A stretch of DNA of 64,000 bases from assembly GCA_035764005.1 (NCBI GenBank), contig DASTZZ010000003.1, forward strand, positions 1 through 64,000, in the 5' to 3' direction. The notes beneath the pieces are model-generated. The model saw only the letters and a program-made list of their open reading frames with translations, had not been told where the DNA came from and did no database searches. The position numbers and the translations under genes were made by a program. Origin of the DNA: Terriglobales bacterium. Its GTDB lineage: Bacteria > Acidobacteriota > Terriglobia > Terriglobales > Acidobacteriaceae. Below are positions 21,231-29,101 of the stretch, piece after piece. How positions within the stretch are numbered: the first letter of the stretch is position 1; each line of letters begins with the position of its first letter.

Positions 21231-21316
21231 TTTCACCACGGAGACACGGAGCCACAGAGAGAATCTTTTCGTTTGCCATTCTGAGAAACTCCGTGTCTCC
21301 GTGACTCCGTGGTGAA
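21231..21316. repeat. Intergenic inverted repeat, ACGGAGACACGG family (copy 2)
   Basis: Arms TTTCACCACGGAGACACGG... (from 21231) and its near-complement ending at the dapB start codon fill the whole lysC-dapB gap. The right arm forms the immediate 5' region of dapB, so a hairpin here would hide its translation start. Related to the repeat at 19647-19835. Confidence 0.75.
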
Positions 21317-22021
21317 ATGATTCTCAAGAGCGGAATGAATCTACTCCTGCTAGGTCATGGAAAAACCGGAGCGTTGGTGGAGGAGGTTGCGCGACAGCGT
21401 GAACACTCCGTTCGTGTGCTCACGTCCAAGGAGAACCCGCACGCCAGCGGGTTGGGAGTGGATCATCTGCACGGTGTCGATGCTCTGATCGATTTCACCA
21501 CGCCGGAAGCGGTCATCGAAAACATCGAAGCCTGCATTCACGCTCGCAAGCCGATCGTCGTCGGCACCACGGGCTGGTATCAGCACATTCCGCGCATGGA
21601 AGAGCAGACCCGCAAAGAACAAGCGGCGGTCCTCTACGGTTCGAACTTCTCCATCGGAGTGAACGTCTTCTTCGAGATCGCCGCCGCTGCGGCTGCGTCC
21701 TGTTCGCAAGGATATGTGCCTACCATCGTCGAACGCCATCACGTCCATAAGAAAGATGCACCCTCAGGCACAGCGGTCTCGATCCAGCGAATCTTTTCCG
21801 ATGTAGCCCACATTGAGCCCGAAATCACCTCGGTGCGCGAAGGCGAAACCGTGGGAACTCACGTAATCCTGCTCGATTCCCCCAATGACACCATGATGCT
21901 GGTGCACGATGCAAAGAACCGTCGCGGCTTCGCCGACGGCGCTGTCCGCGCTGCCGAATGGCTCGTCGGCAAGACTGGGTTCTATGAGTTCAGGAAGATC
22001 TATCGGCAGCTGCCGGCATAA
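21317..22021 (+). CDS. dapB: 4-hydroxy-tetrahydrodipicolinate reductase
   Basis: The enzyme reduces hydroxy-tetrahydrodipicolinate with NAD(P)H in lysine/diaminopimelate synthesis. 234 residues, slightly short for the family. Motifs: LLLGHGKTGALV (nucleotide-binding loop), the VVGTTGW segment, and the catalytic ERHHVHKKDAPSGTA. The ATG at 21317 directly abuts the repeat; an internal ATG at 21335 (MNLLLLGHGKTG) is an alternative start. DAP also feeds peptidoglycan synthesis. Last of the asd-lysC-dapB group. Confidence 0.93.
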   Translation: MILKSGMNLLLLGHGKTGALVEEVARQREHSVRVLTSKENPHASGLGVDHLHGVDALIDFTTPEAVIENIEACIHARKPIVVGTTGWYQHIPRMEEQTRKEQAAVLYGSNFSIGVNVFFEIAAAAAASCSQGYVPTIVERHHVHKKDAPSGTAVSIQRIFSDVAHIEPEITSVREGETVGTHVILLDSPNDTMMLVHDAKNRRGFADGAVRAAEWLVGKTGFYEFRKIYRQLPA

Positions 22022-22055
22022 GCCGCTGATTTCCGTAATGGAAAATGACCCGGGA

Positions 22056-22397
22056 TCAACGAATTCCCAGCAGGACAGCTAGATATTGGCGGGCTTTGGT
22101 GAGAAGGTTGTTCTCAGCTTTAGACTGAAACACTGCCCTGCGTGCTGCCCAGTCGAGGCTCTTGATCTGATCGATTAAGGCTGCACCTTCCACATTGTCT
22201 AACGTAACGGGAAGTGCAAAAGGGTATGGCTTGCGTTGGCTTCTCAAAGGACAAATGATGGCCAGCCCGCTCGCCCTGTTGTAACGCTTGTCGGTGAGGA
22301 CCAGACCGGGACGACGCTTCGCCTGCTCGTGTCCAACTTGCGGATCGAAATCGATACTGACGATATCTCCCGCATCGGGAACATATTCGCCTACCAC
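22056..22397 (-). CDS. MazF/PemK family mRNA interferase toxin
   Basis: A 113-residue toxin of the type II MazEF/PemIK class, predicted to cleave single-stranded mRNA. It has the family N-terminus YVPDAGDIVSIDFDPQVGHEQAKRRPGLVLT, then ICPLRSQRKPYPFALPV and ALIDQIKSLDWAARRAVF. The start overlaps the antitoxin gene by 7 nt (22391-22397), the standard coupled arrangement. All core blocks are present, so it looks intact. Confidence 0.92.
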   Translation of the reverse strand: MVGEYVPDAGDIVSIDFDPQVGHEQAKRRPGLVLTDKRYNRASGLAIICPLRSQRKPYPFALPVTLDNVEGAALIDQIKSLDWAARRAVFQSKAENNLLTKARQYLAVLLGIR

Positions 22398-22642
22398 TCA
22401 ATCCTCTCGCGCCCCACCTCGGGACCAGAGTTCATGTCTGTGTAGCGGTTTTCAGGAGTGATCTGCCTTACGAGATCCTCCAGGCGTAATCGTTTGCTTT
22501 TGCTGGCTCGCCGTAGCTGGATACGCCCTTCACTAGCTTCTATTTCAACGTAATCTCCTTCGCTGATTCGAGCTTCGGCCGTGATCGGCTTCGGAATACG
22601 TATGGCCAAACTATTGCCCCATCTCACCATTTGCGCTTTCAT
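22391..22642 (-). CDS. MazE family antitoxin (AbrB/SpoVT-type)
   Basis: An 83-residue antitoxin. The N-terminal AbrB-fold DNA-binding domain reads MKAQMVRWGNSLAIRIPKPITAEARISEGDYVEIEA. The acidic/flexible C-terminus (LEDLVRQITPENRYTDMNSG) should bind and block the toxin. The ATG at 22642 is chosen over a longer frame to 22696, because the latter would translate through the palindromic operator. It probably autoregulates the pair through the operator at 22658-22676. Confidence 0.92.
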   Translation of the reverse strand: MKAQMVRWGNSLAIRIPKPITAEARISEGDYVEIEASEGRIQLRRASKSKRLRLEDLVRQITPENRYTDMNSGPEVGRERIEW

Positions 22643-22657
22643 TTGGACGCTCCCAGT

Positions 22658-22676
22658 GTATATACAAAGTATATAC
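22658..22676. promoter_or_regulatory. mazEF operator: two palindromes, 11-bp period
   Basis: Two identical self-complementary octamers GTATATAC (22658-22665 and 22669-22676) lie 16 nt upstream of the antitoxin ATG. Their 11-bp centre spacing puts both on the same DNA face. This is the expected architecture for cooperative binding of MazE or the MazEF complex. Confidence 0.65.
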
Positions 22677-22783
22677 CCGAAAATCCTGACACTCAATCAG
22701 CAGAATTCTCCGAGAGTTTCGATATCGATCTGTTGTGGTAGCCGTTGAAGTGCATCGTGCTAACCTGTTTCTGTCCCTCCCGC

Positions 22784-22869
22784 GCCGGGATGGCGGAACT
22801 GGCAGACGCAGCGGACTCAAAATCCGCCGAGGTTTACCCCTCGTGGGGGTTCGACCCCCCCTCCCGGCA
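22784..22869 (+). tRNA. tRNA-Leu (anticodon CAA)
   Basis: A complete class II tRNA. The acceptor arms GCCGGGA (22784) and TCCCGGC (22862-22868) pair over 7 bp, with discriminator A and an encoded CCA to 22872. The anticodon stem GCGGA/TCCGC encloses loop CTCAAAA, giving anticodon CAA for UUG codons. A long variable arm (GAGGTTTACCCCTC region) and the T loop GTTCGACCC are present. Confidence 0.96.
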
Positions 22870-22907
22870 CCATGCGTTTTGCAGTCGCGGATCTCTGGTT
22901 CTACGGC

Positions 22908-23363
22908 TTACTTCTTTAGCGCTGCGAGCACCTCTTCCGCGTGGCCTTCGGGCTTTACTTTGGGAAATATCTTCGAGATTCGGCCTTGTGCGTCGATCAA
23001 GAATGAGGTGCGCTCGATGCCCATCGTCTTGCGGCCATACATGTTCTTTTCTTTCAGCACTCCGAATGCTTCACAGAGCTTCTTGTCCTCGTCTGCGAGC
23101 AGTGTGTAAGGCAGGCTATATTTATCTTTGAACTTCTTTTGAGCGTTCGGTGAGTCTTTCGATATGCCCAGCACGACCGTGCCGGCACGCTGCAGCTTTT
23201 CGAACTGATCGCGAAAGCCGCAGGCCTCAATGGTTCAGCCCGGGGTATCGGCCTTGGGGAAGAAGAAGAGTACGACCGGCTTGCCGCGAAAGTCTTTCAG
23301 GCTTACCGGCTGGCCATCTTGATTGGGTACCGCTGTATCGGGGACCTTGTCGCCAATTTCCAT
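22908..23363 (-). CDS. Bcp/PrxQ-type peroxiredoxin, probable selenoprotein (TGA at catalytic position 43)
   Basis: A thiol/selenol peroxidase of 151 residues if the in-frame TGA at 23235-23237 is read as selenocysteine. The frame reads MEIGDKVPDTAVPNQDGQPVSLKDF, KPVVLFFFPKADTPG, then TGA, then TIEACGFRDQFEKL, continuing to the normal Bcp end VLAALKK. In Bcp/PrxQ proteins the peroxidatic Cys sits in TPGCT, so TGA replaces exactly that codon. The resolving Cys five residues on (position 48) is kept. AAGGA lies 10 nt before the ATG. A gene caller would report only the 88-residue piece after the stop. The start codon overlaps that of a possible plus-strand start. Selenocysteine is inferred; a nonsense mutation is the alternative. 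Confidence 0.85.
23214..23228 (-). promoter_or_regulatory. Possible SECIS hairpin in the Bcp-type gene
   Basis: On the minus strand, 6 nt after the TGA, GAGGCC-TGC-GGCTTT can form a 6-bp stem with two G-U pairs. Bacterial SECIS elements lie just downstream of the UGA, so the position is suitable. The fold is short and was drawn by hand, so it remains tentative. Confidence 0.3.
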
Positions 23364-23376
23364 GAAGGCTTATTCC

Positions 23377-24591
23377 TTGAAGTATCGTTCTGAACATTTA
23401 TATCGCAAGGTCCGATTTTGTGTTGCCGCGCTAGCGGTCGTGACACTTTGGTTTGCATCTCCGATCGTGGTGAAGGCGCAGCGCAAGAAGGACGCTGGGC
23501 CGCGGGCAATCGCAGTTGTAACGTGGAACGGAGATGATCCAGTTCCCACTGCGGGAACATCGGTTCTGACGCCGGTCGCAATTCTCGTCGAAGGCCGCTA
23601 CTACGACGCTGAGCTCTATCAGGCGCAGCCGGAGCCGATGGCCATCGACTCCGGCGTCATCTACGACGTGCTCAAGAGCGGCGATGTTGTCGGTACATTC
23701 ACCGTGGGCGGAGCGCGCGACCAGGACGGCACCTGGTACGGCCTCGGCAAATTCGCGAAAAAAGGAAGCGATGAGCCGAAGGCGAAGAGCGCTCCAAAGC
23801 CGTCGGCGCCTGCCGAGCCGTCTGAAGATGAGCGGCCCAAGCTGCGCCGCGGGGCTCCGCCACCTCCGAGTCCGAAGGAACAGACCGACGAAGTGCTCAA
23901 AAATATCGATCGCGACCCTGAGCGCCCAACGTTGCGCCGTCACAGCGCGACGGAAACGAAGAAACCGGCAGCACCGTCGAAGGAATTCGTCCCTCCGGCA
24001 ATGCACATGATGGTGGCTGTCTCTGATGCAAGTGGACCGGAACCGCGTCCGTTTACTTATCGCACGAAGCCCGGAGAAGCGGATCGGTTTCGCGCATTAA
24101 TGGAGAAGCTCACACAGGCAGAGCTGGAAAAATTGCGTACGCCGTCCGAAGCGCCCAGGCCGAGAACGGCGAACAGGAAGGCGCGGACTCTCGCTCCCAC
24201 TCCTGCCCCGCTGGAACTTAAGAGCGTAAAGTTCGGGATATTCGACGTGAACAGCGACAATGCTCCCATTTTGGTCTATTCCGCGACTGCCATGGTGAAT
24301 GGCGGGAAGAAGTACATCACCACAGCCGCATGGGAGGAGATCGATGGCAGCTTGCGAAAAGTCTTTTCGCAGATCACCGATGATGCGCACCTCGATGTGT
24401 ATCCGCGGCTGGAAATCATTGACGCGGTAGATGCCAGCGGTGATGGCCGTGGCGAGCTATTGTTCCGCGCCTATGGCGATCAGAGCAGCCGCTTTGTCCT
24501 CTACCACGCAGGTCCTGACAGCTTGAACCTGTTGTTCGACAGCGCGCACGGCGAGAGTGCGCGAGTCTACGAGGACAGTGGTACGCAGTAG
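23377..24591 (+). CDS. Secreted protein of unknown function with Pro/Lys-rich linker
   Basis: Not recognised. About 404 residues: a signal segment (VRFCVAALAVVTLWFASPIVVKAQ), a small N-terminal domain with DQDGTWYGLGKFAKKG, and a charged Pro/Lys/Arg-rich linker (about 140-215). The C-terminal domain contains KSVKFGIFDVNSDNAPILVYSATA and IIDAVDASGDGRGELLFRAYGDQSSRFVLYHAG, the latter an Asp/Gly-rich loop like FG-GAP or VCBS calcium sites. A TTG at 23377 has AAGG 8 nt upstream and is preferred. The ATG at 23362 has no ribosome site and overlaps the divergent peroxiredoxin start. Its stop codon lies inside an intergenic repeat arm. Confidence 0.7.
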   Translation: MKYRSEHLYRKVRFCVAALAVVTLWFASPIVVKAQRKKDAGPRAIAVVTWNGDDPVPTAGTSVLTPVAILVEGRYYDAELYQAQPEPMAIDSGVIYDVLKSGDVVGTFTVGGARDQDGTWYGLGKFAKKGSDEPKAKSAPKPSAPAEPSEDERPKLRRGAPPPPSPKEQTDEVLKNIDRDPERPTLRRHSATETKKPAAPSKEFVPPAMHMMVAVSDASGPEPRPFTYRTKPGEADRFRALMEKLTQAELEKLRTPSEAPRPRTANRKARTLAPTPAPLELKSVKFGIFDVNSDNAPILVYSATAMVNGGKKYITTAAWEEIDGSLRKVFSQITDDAHLDVYPRLEIIDAVDASGDGRGELLFRAYGDQSSRFVLYHAGPDSLNLLFDSAHGESARVYEDSGTQ

Positions 24592-24737
24592 GCAATAAGC
24601 AATAGGCAATAGGCCAAAAGCAATAAGGGTTGCCATGAACGGGCTGCTAACCGGCACAGCGAATCTTCTCTTTTTGCGAGTCAGGGTGTAGCAAGCTAGT
24701 TGTGTTAACTACTGCCTATAGCCTACTGCCTATTGCT
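24588..24737. repeat. Intergenic inverted repeat, GGCAATAAGCAATAGGC family (copy 1)
   Basis: Arms at 24588-24615 and 24706-24737 between two convergent genes. Each arm carries CAGTAGGC, which supplies the TAG stop of both flanking genes (the secreted protein on plus, the histidine kinase on minus). A second member of the family lies before the permease gene at 52912-52970. Confidence 0.75.
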
Positions 24738-26237
24738 CACACGCGCTTCCTGTTCCGATTTGGAACTCACGACCGCAGCATGATTCTCGCCGACCGTGAA
24801 GTAAAACGTTGCTCCGCGTTCGGGAGATCCGGTGGCCCAGATTTGGCCGCCGTGCTTTTGGATGATGCGCTGAACGGTTGCGAGACCAACACCGTTGCCG
24901 GAGAACTCGGCCTCAGAGTGCAGCCGTTGGAACGGCTGGAACAGACGACCGGCACGAGCGGGATCGAAGCCCGCTCCATCGTCGCGCACGAAGTACACAT
25001 GAAGGCCGCGCCTCTCTTCTACGCCAAATTCGATTCGCGCCTTCGCATGCCGCGATGTGTATTTCCAGGAATTGCGAAGAAGATTCTCGAGCACGATCTG
25101 CAAGAAGCGAGGATCGCCTCTGACAATTGCGTCAGGCGCGATCACGAATGCGACATCGCGCTCGGGCTCGCGTCGATGCAGATCATCCGCGATGTTGCTC
25201 GCGACGGCGCTCAGATTGATGCGCTCCTGATGCATAGTAGTTGTGGCAACTCGAGAGAGGTTGAGAAGGTCTTCGATCAACTCGCCCATACGCTGCGACG
25301 CCACGCGAACTTGTTTGAGGCATTCACGTCCGCCGGCATCGAGCTTGTTGGCGTGGTCCATCTCGAGCACATAGCTGAAGCCATTGATTACTTCGAGCGG
25401 AGCGCGCAGATCGTGCGACACCGAATATGAAAACGCCTCGAGTTCCTTATTGGCTGCCACCAGCTGGTGCGTTCGATCCTGCACGCGATGCTCGAGTTCG
25501 CCTTGCGCCTCGCGCAACGCCTGATCGCGTGTTTGGATCTGTTCGAGCATTTCGTTGAATGCGGCGATCAGAGTAGCCAGCTCATCGTGCTCGCGGGTTG
25601 GAGAAGCACGAACGGAATAGTTCTTTTCGCGCGAGACGATTCGCGCGGTTTCTGCCAGTCGCATCACCGGTTGGGCGATAGCCCGGCGGAAAATCGACGA
25701 CGCGAGCATCGCAACGACGAAGGCTGTGAGCAGCGCAAGGACAATGATCAGCACATACTGTTGCAGGCGAGCGTAAAGCCGATGCAGGTCCGATCGTATG
25801 TACACATAACCGGTCAGCTTGTCCTGAAAGATGACTGGGTGGATCAGCGACAGTTCGTCGCGCTTGAACCAGTGCTGATCGTCGAAGCCTTGCGGCAGAG
25901 GAGGGATATTGACGGGCGTTCCCGGCTTGGCGTAACGGGCAAACAGCTTGCCGTCCGGCGTGAGCAGGCCGGCGGAGATAATGTTCGCGGAGGTTGAAAG
26001 AGCAGAAAGCGTTTTTTCGGCTGCCTGCGGATCGTTGAACGTGAGTGCGGAGACGCTGTTAAAGCCGACCATCTGCGCCTGCACGCTGAGGTTGCGAACA
26101 ATGGCATCGAAGTAGACATTCAGATCGTAGGCGATGAATGCGGCTGAGCACACCACAAGCGCAATCGCGCTCACCAGGACGTTCATCCAGGTAAGCCGGC
26201 GTGCAATCGATGTGGTCTTTTCGGCCTTCATCTTCAT
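24723..26237 (-). CDS. Sensor histidine kinase (periplasmic sensor-HAMP-HisKA-HATPase)
   Basis: A 504-residue membrane kinase. Transmembrane helices lie at about 17-37 and 155-177. They flank a periplasmic sensor of CHASE8 type (SVQAQMVGFNSVSALTFNDPQAAEKTLSAL). HAMP (about 180-235) and a coiled coil follow, then HisKA with the phospho-acceptor histidine in SVSHDLRAPLEVINGF, and HATPase_c with the N, G1 and G2 boxes (ENLLRNSWKYT, DDGAGFD, GNGVGLATVQ). It overlaps the YfiR gene by 4 nt and follows a TonB receptor. YfiR-type proteins commonly regulate such CHASE8 partners from the periplasm, so the three genes probably form one signalling unit. Confidence 0.9.
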   Translation of the reverse strand: MKMKAEKTTSIARRLTWMNVLVSAIALVVCSAAFIAYDLNVYFDAIVRNLSVQAQMVGFNSVSALTFNDPQAAEKTLSALSTSANIISAGLLTPDGKLFARYAKPGTPVNIPPLPQGFDDQHWFKRDELSLIHPVIFQDKLTGYVYIRSDLHRLYARLQQYVLIIVLALLTAFVVAMLASSIFRRAIAQPVMRLAETARIVSREKNYSVRASPTREHDELATLIAAFNEMLEQIQTRDQALREAQGELEHRVQDRTHQLVAANKELEAFSYSVSHDLRAPLEVINGFSYVLEMDHANKLDAGGRECLKQVRVASQRMGELIEDLLNLSRVATTTMHQERINLSAVASNIADDLHRREPERDVAFVIAPDAIVRGDPRFLQIVLENLLRNSWKYTSRHAKARIEFGVEERRGLHVYFVRDDGAGFDPARAGRLFQPFQRLHSEAEFSGNGVGLATVQRIIQKHGGQIWATGSPERGATFYFTVGENHAAVVSSKSEQEARVSNRQ

Positions 26238-26794
26238 CGCACCTGCGTGTTCCCGACCACTTTAGTCGCAACCTTCAGCAGTTCTGAGCTGAGCGTCAGT
26301 CCGGCTTCCTGGGCGGCAGACAGGTTCACGGCAAAGCGAACGCGATCGCCTTCAAGCACGAACTGGATCATCCCCCCGCGCTCAAGAAAATGAGCATTGT
26401 CGCTCACTGTCAGCACATGGAGTTTGCTGAGTACCGCAAGATCGCTGCCCAGACGCTGTGATTCCGAAGCAGCAATGAAGACGACGCGGCAACTCGCCGC
26501 GTCCTGCGCGCGCCCAATACGTCTCGCGATTACGCGTTTGCCGTTGATGGTTGAATCAGAGACGGTGGCGTCGAGCAGCGGTCCAAAGGGATCTGTGCCC
26601 AAAACACAAACGTCAAACTCGGAGGCGGCGCCTGCATCGGCAGGCCAATTGACGAATTTCCCGAAATTGTACAGGTATGCAGCTTTGACTTGATATTCCG
26701 AAGGACGGTCCGCATGCGCCAGGCCACAGAACGCCAGCAGACAAGTAAACAGAATGCATGCTTTATTCCGAAATGGAATCAAGCTTTCGAACAT
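26234..26794 (-). CDS. YfiR family periplasmic protein
   Basis: A 186-residue exported protein from the ATG at 26794, with signal peptide MFESLIPFRNKACILFTCLLAFCGLAHA. The YfiR/DUF4154 domain shows EYQVKAAYLYNFGKFVNWP at its start, then CVLGTDPFG, CRVVFIAASE, LTVSDNAHFLERGGMIQFVLEGDRVRFAVN. An upstream ATG at 26857 overlaps the receptor stop as ATGA and is an alternative start. In Pseudomonas YfiR represses the inner-membrane partner YfiN in the periplasm. Here the kinase gene overlaps the 3' end by 4 nt, suggesting YfiR gates the kinase. Confidence 0.88.
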   Translation of the reverse strand: MFESLIPFRNKACILFTCLLAFCGLAHADRPSEYQVKAAYLYNFGKFVNWPADAGAASEFDVCVLGTDPFGPLLDATVSDSTINGKRVIARRIGRAQDAASCRVVFIAASESQRLGSDLAVLSKLHVLTVSDNAHFLERGGMIQFVLEGDRVRFAVNLSAAQEAGLTLSSELLKVATKVVGNTQVR

Positions 26795-26853
26795 CCAGCC
26801 AGAATGATAGCGGGTCCGCGTGCGGGAATTTCCGTCGACGGCCGCGGCTGTGC

Positions 26854-28908
26854 TCATCGGCTCCGATTCCACACCACGCTGGCATAAACTGCCCGACGAA
26901 CTCCGATAAGCGCCTGATTCGGGTCGCCGGTGCCCCATTCGAAATGAGACGGTTGAAACAGGTTTTGCCCGGCCAGCGAGAGCTGCAGTTCTCTGTAGTT
27001 GAAGCCGAAGCGCGCGTCCATTGTCTGGTACGCGTTTACATTCTGCGCCGGCAACGCGCTCGCGTAACGATACGTCTGGTCGAATTCAAAATGGAACGGC
27101 AGGTTGAGGAATGAGCGAGCTTCTACCTGATGACGCGGGCTAGAGCCTTCATAGGTCTTGATGGAGCCCGTCGAACTGATGTCCGCGGTGCCGCCGGTCG
27201 CATGCATGCCGGCGGTGACAAACGAGTACGATCCAGCCAGGCGCCATGCATCCCTTACATGCCAATTCGGCGAAATCTCGAAACCGTCTGTGGCTCCGGC
27301 GATTTGGTTCGCATATGGAATATCGATCACCAGGTGCGGCGCGGGCGGAGTATTTTCGAGAAATGTGGATGGCGCTCCGAAGCTCTGTAGATTGTCATAA
27401 TCGTTGTGGAAGACTGCAAGATCCAGGTATACGCGCTGGCCGAAGAGTTGTCGGTATCCGCCTTCGTATCCCAGCAGCGTTTCAGATTGAAACTTTGGGT
27501 TTCCCGACACTCGCAGAAAGATAAGCGGATTCACACTTGCCACTCCGGTCAGGTTGAAATCCTCCTCTAAACGTGAAGGCGTGGTCACCGCGCGTGTAAC
27601 CGCAGCCCAGAAGGTGCGGTGTTCCGAAGGAGTCCACAATGCACGGACGGTCGGCTGTGCGTCGAATCCGGTGAAGTTGTTATGTTGCAGCTTTAAGCCT
27701 CCGGTCAGGGAGAAGCGATTAGGGACGATCTGCAATTCATCTTGCAAGAAAATGCTGTGGACGTGATCCGTGTCTTTATGCGGTTCAATGTCGACGGTTT
27801 GCGAGGTTTGTTCGATGTAAAACGGGCTCCAGCGCAGTCCCGCGCCGTAGGAGAAAAGGTTGCGACTCCCGACCTTGAGGCGGTGCACGAAATCAATGTC
27901 CCACGTATTTCGAGATTCGCCGAGCGAAGGATCGATTCGCTGCGTGCGATCGAAATAGACCTGGAGGTAGATATCGGAACCATTGCCCAGATCGCGTCGC
28001 CAGCGCGCAAGCAGGTCTCCGCCCGAAACAGCCGAATCGACCGCGGTTTGCACCCCCAACGTGGGCGGATTGAGCGTACCGAGGCCGACCATATGCGGAG
28101 AGCTTCCGCGATACATGTCGCCCTGCACTGTGTAGGTATCGGCGCGGTTGTCCCAATCCATGCGGAAGCCGCCGCGCTCCTGATGCCACTGATCGAAATT
28201 GTTGCCGTCCTGATGAAACTCGGGACCCCTGACAAATCCTCGGCCGAAGACGCGATAGTTGAATCCCTGTCCGTTGCCGCCGCCTACGCGCACGGAAGCG
28301 ACGGTTTTATCGACGTTGCCGGCCAGCATCGACACCATTGCGCCGTGGGTATCGGTTGCGTTCTTGGTGATGATGTTGATTACCCCGTTTACCGCATTGG
28401 GGCCCCAGATCGTGCCACCCGGGCCGCGGATGACTTCAATGCGATCGATGTCCTCCAGCGGAAGGTCTTGCACATCCCAAAAAACGCCGGAGAAAAGCGG
28501 AGTGTAGACGCTGCGTCCATCGATGAGGACCAGTACCGATTTCGAAAAATTGCTCTGCAGGCCTCGAATCCCGATCGCCCAAGTGTCGGCATCAATTCTT
28601 CCTACTTCAACACCGGGCGCAAGACGCAGCGCCTCAGGAATGCTCGTCACGCCGGAACGGCGGATGTCTTCCTGAGTTATTACATAGATTGCGGCTGGAG
28701 TTTTCCACAGCGTTTCAGGGGTCTTGGTAGCGGTGGTGACCTCAATCTTGCCCAACTGCTCGAGGCTGAGCTCTTTCAGCGGCGCCTGGCCGCTCTGCGC
28801 GAGCTGAACGTCGGAAGTGGATTGGGCATACCCGATCGACCACACACAAGCCAGTAGCAGAGCAACCGGCACACTGCGGAGTGGTTTTGGAGGTTTGGAA
28901 CAGTCCAT
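26854..28908 (-). CDS. TonB-dependent receptor (classical plug and barrel)
   Basis: About 684 residues from the ATG at 28908, with signal peptide ending at about GYAQ. The plug domain has KTPAAIYVITQEDIRRSGVTSIPEALRLAPGVEV, IRGL, LVLIDGRSVYTPLFSGVFWD and IEVIRGPGGTIWGPNAVNGVINIITK. A 22-strand-type barrel follows, with DGFEISPNWHVRDAWRLAGSYS near the end. A plausible TonB box precedes the plug (LGKIEVTTATK). It differs in type from the Oar-like pair. It heads an operon with yfiR and a histidine kinase, so it may transduce an outer-membrane signal or supply the sensed ligand. Confidence 0.9.
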   Translation of the reverse strand: MDCSKPPKPLRSVPVALLLACVWSIGYAQSTSDVQLAQSGQAPLKELSLEQLGKIEVTTATKTPETLWKTPAAIYVITQEDIRRSGVTSIPEALRLAPGVEVGRIDADTWAIGIRGLQSNFSKSVLVLIDGRSVYTPLFSGVFWDVQDLPLEDIDRIEVIRGPGGTIWGPNAVNGVINIITKNATDTHGAMVSMLAGNVDKTVASVRVGGGNGQGFNYRVFGRGFVRGPEFHQDGNNFDQWHQERGGFRMDWDNRADTYTVQGDMYRGSSPHMVGLGTLNPPTLGVQTAVDSAVSGGDLLARWRRDLGNGSDIYLQVYFDRTQRIDPSLGESRNTWDIDFVHRLKVGSRNLFSYGAGLRWSPFYIEQTSQTVDIEPHKDTDHVHSIFLQDELQIVPNRFSLTGGLKLQHNNFTGFDAQPTVRALWTPSEHRTFWAAVTRAVTTPSRLEEDFNLTGVASVNPLIFLRVSGNPKFQSETLLGYEGGYRQLFGQRVYLDLAVFHNDYDNLQSFGAPSTFLENTPPAPHLVIDIPYANQIAGATDGFEISPNWHVRDAWRLAGSYSFVTAGMHATGGTADISSTGSIKTYEGSSPRHQVEARSFLNLPFHFEFDQTYRYASALPAQNVNAYQTMDARFGFNYRELQLSLAGQNLFQPSHFEWGTGDPNQALIGVRRAVYASVVWNRSR

Positions 28909-29101
28909 TCGCTTCGTTTCAGCCTGCTCCAAACACCGGAGCTAGACGCGATCCCCAAGTGTCAGCCTGGGGCCAAATTTGTGCGAGGGAGAGCTGCTCG
29001 GGGATTGGATGGCGGGTGGGCAGCTCTGGTTGTCTGTACGATTTAGCGTTATCACATAAACCCATTGCGCTGGTTAGTTTGTAACATATACTTTACTTAC
29101 C

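Noticed and set aside
19647-21316. The ACGGAG repeats as a CRISPR array
   Set aside because: They occur as two inverted arms per gap, without regular direct repeats or unique spacers.
22908-23174. An 88-residue ORF as the complete peroxiredoxin gene
   Set aside because: It lacks the catalytic centre; the frame upstream continues as a normal Bcp N-terminus with only the TGA at the Cys codon between them.
27742-28857. A 371-residue plus-strand ORF opposite the TonB receptor
   Set aside because: It mirrors a clearly coding minus-strand gene and has no recognisable motif.
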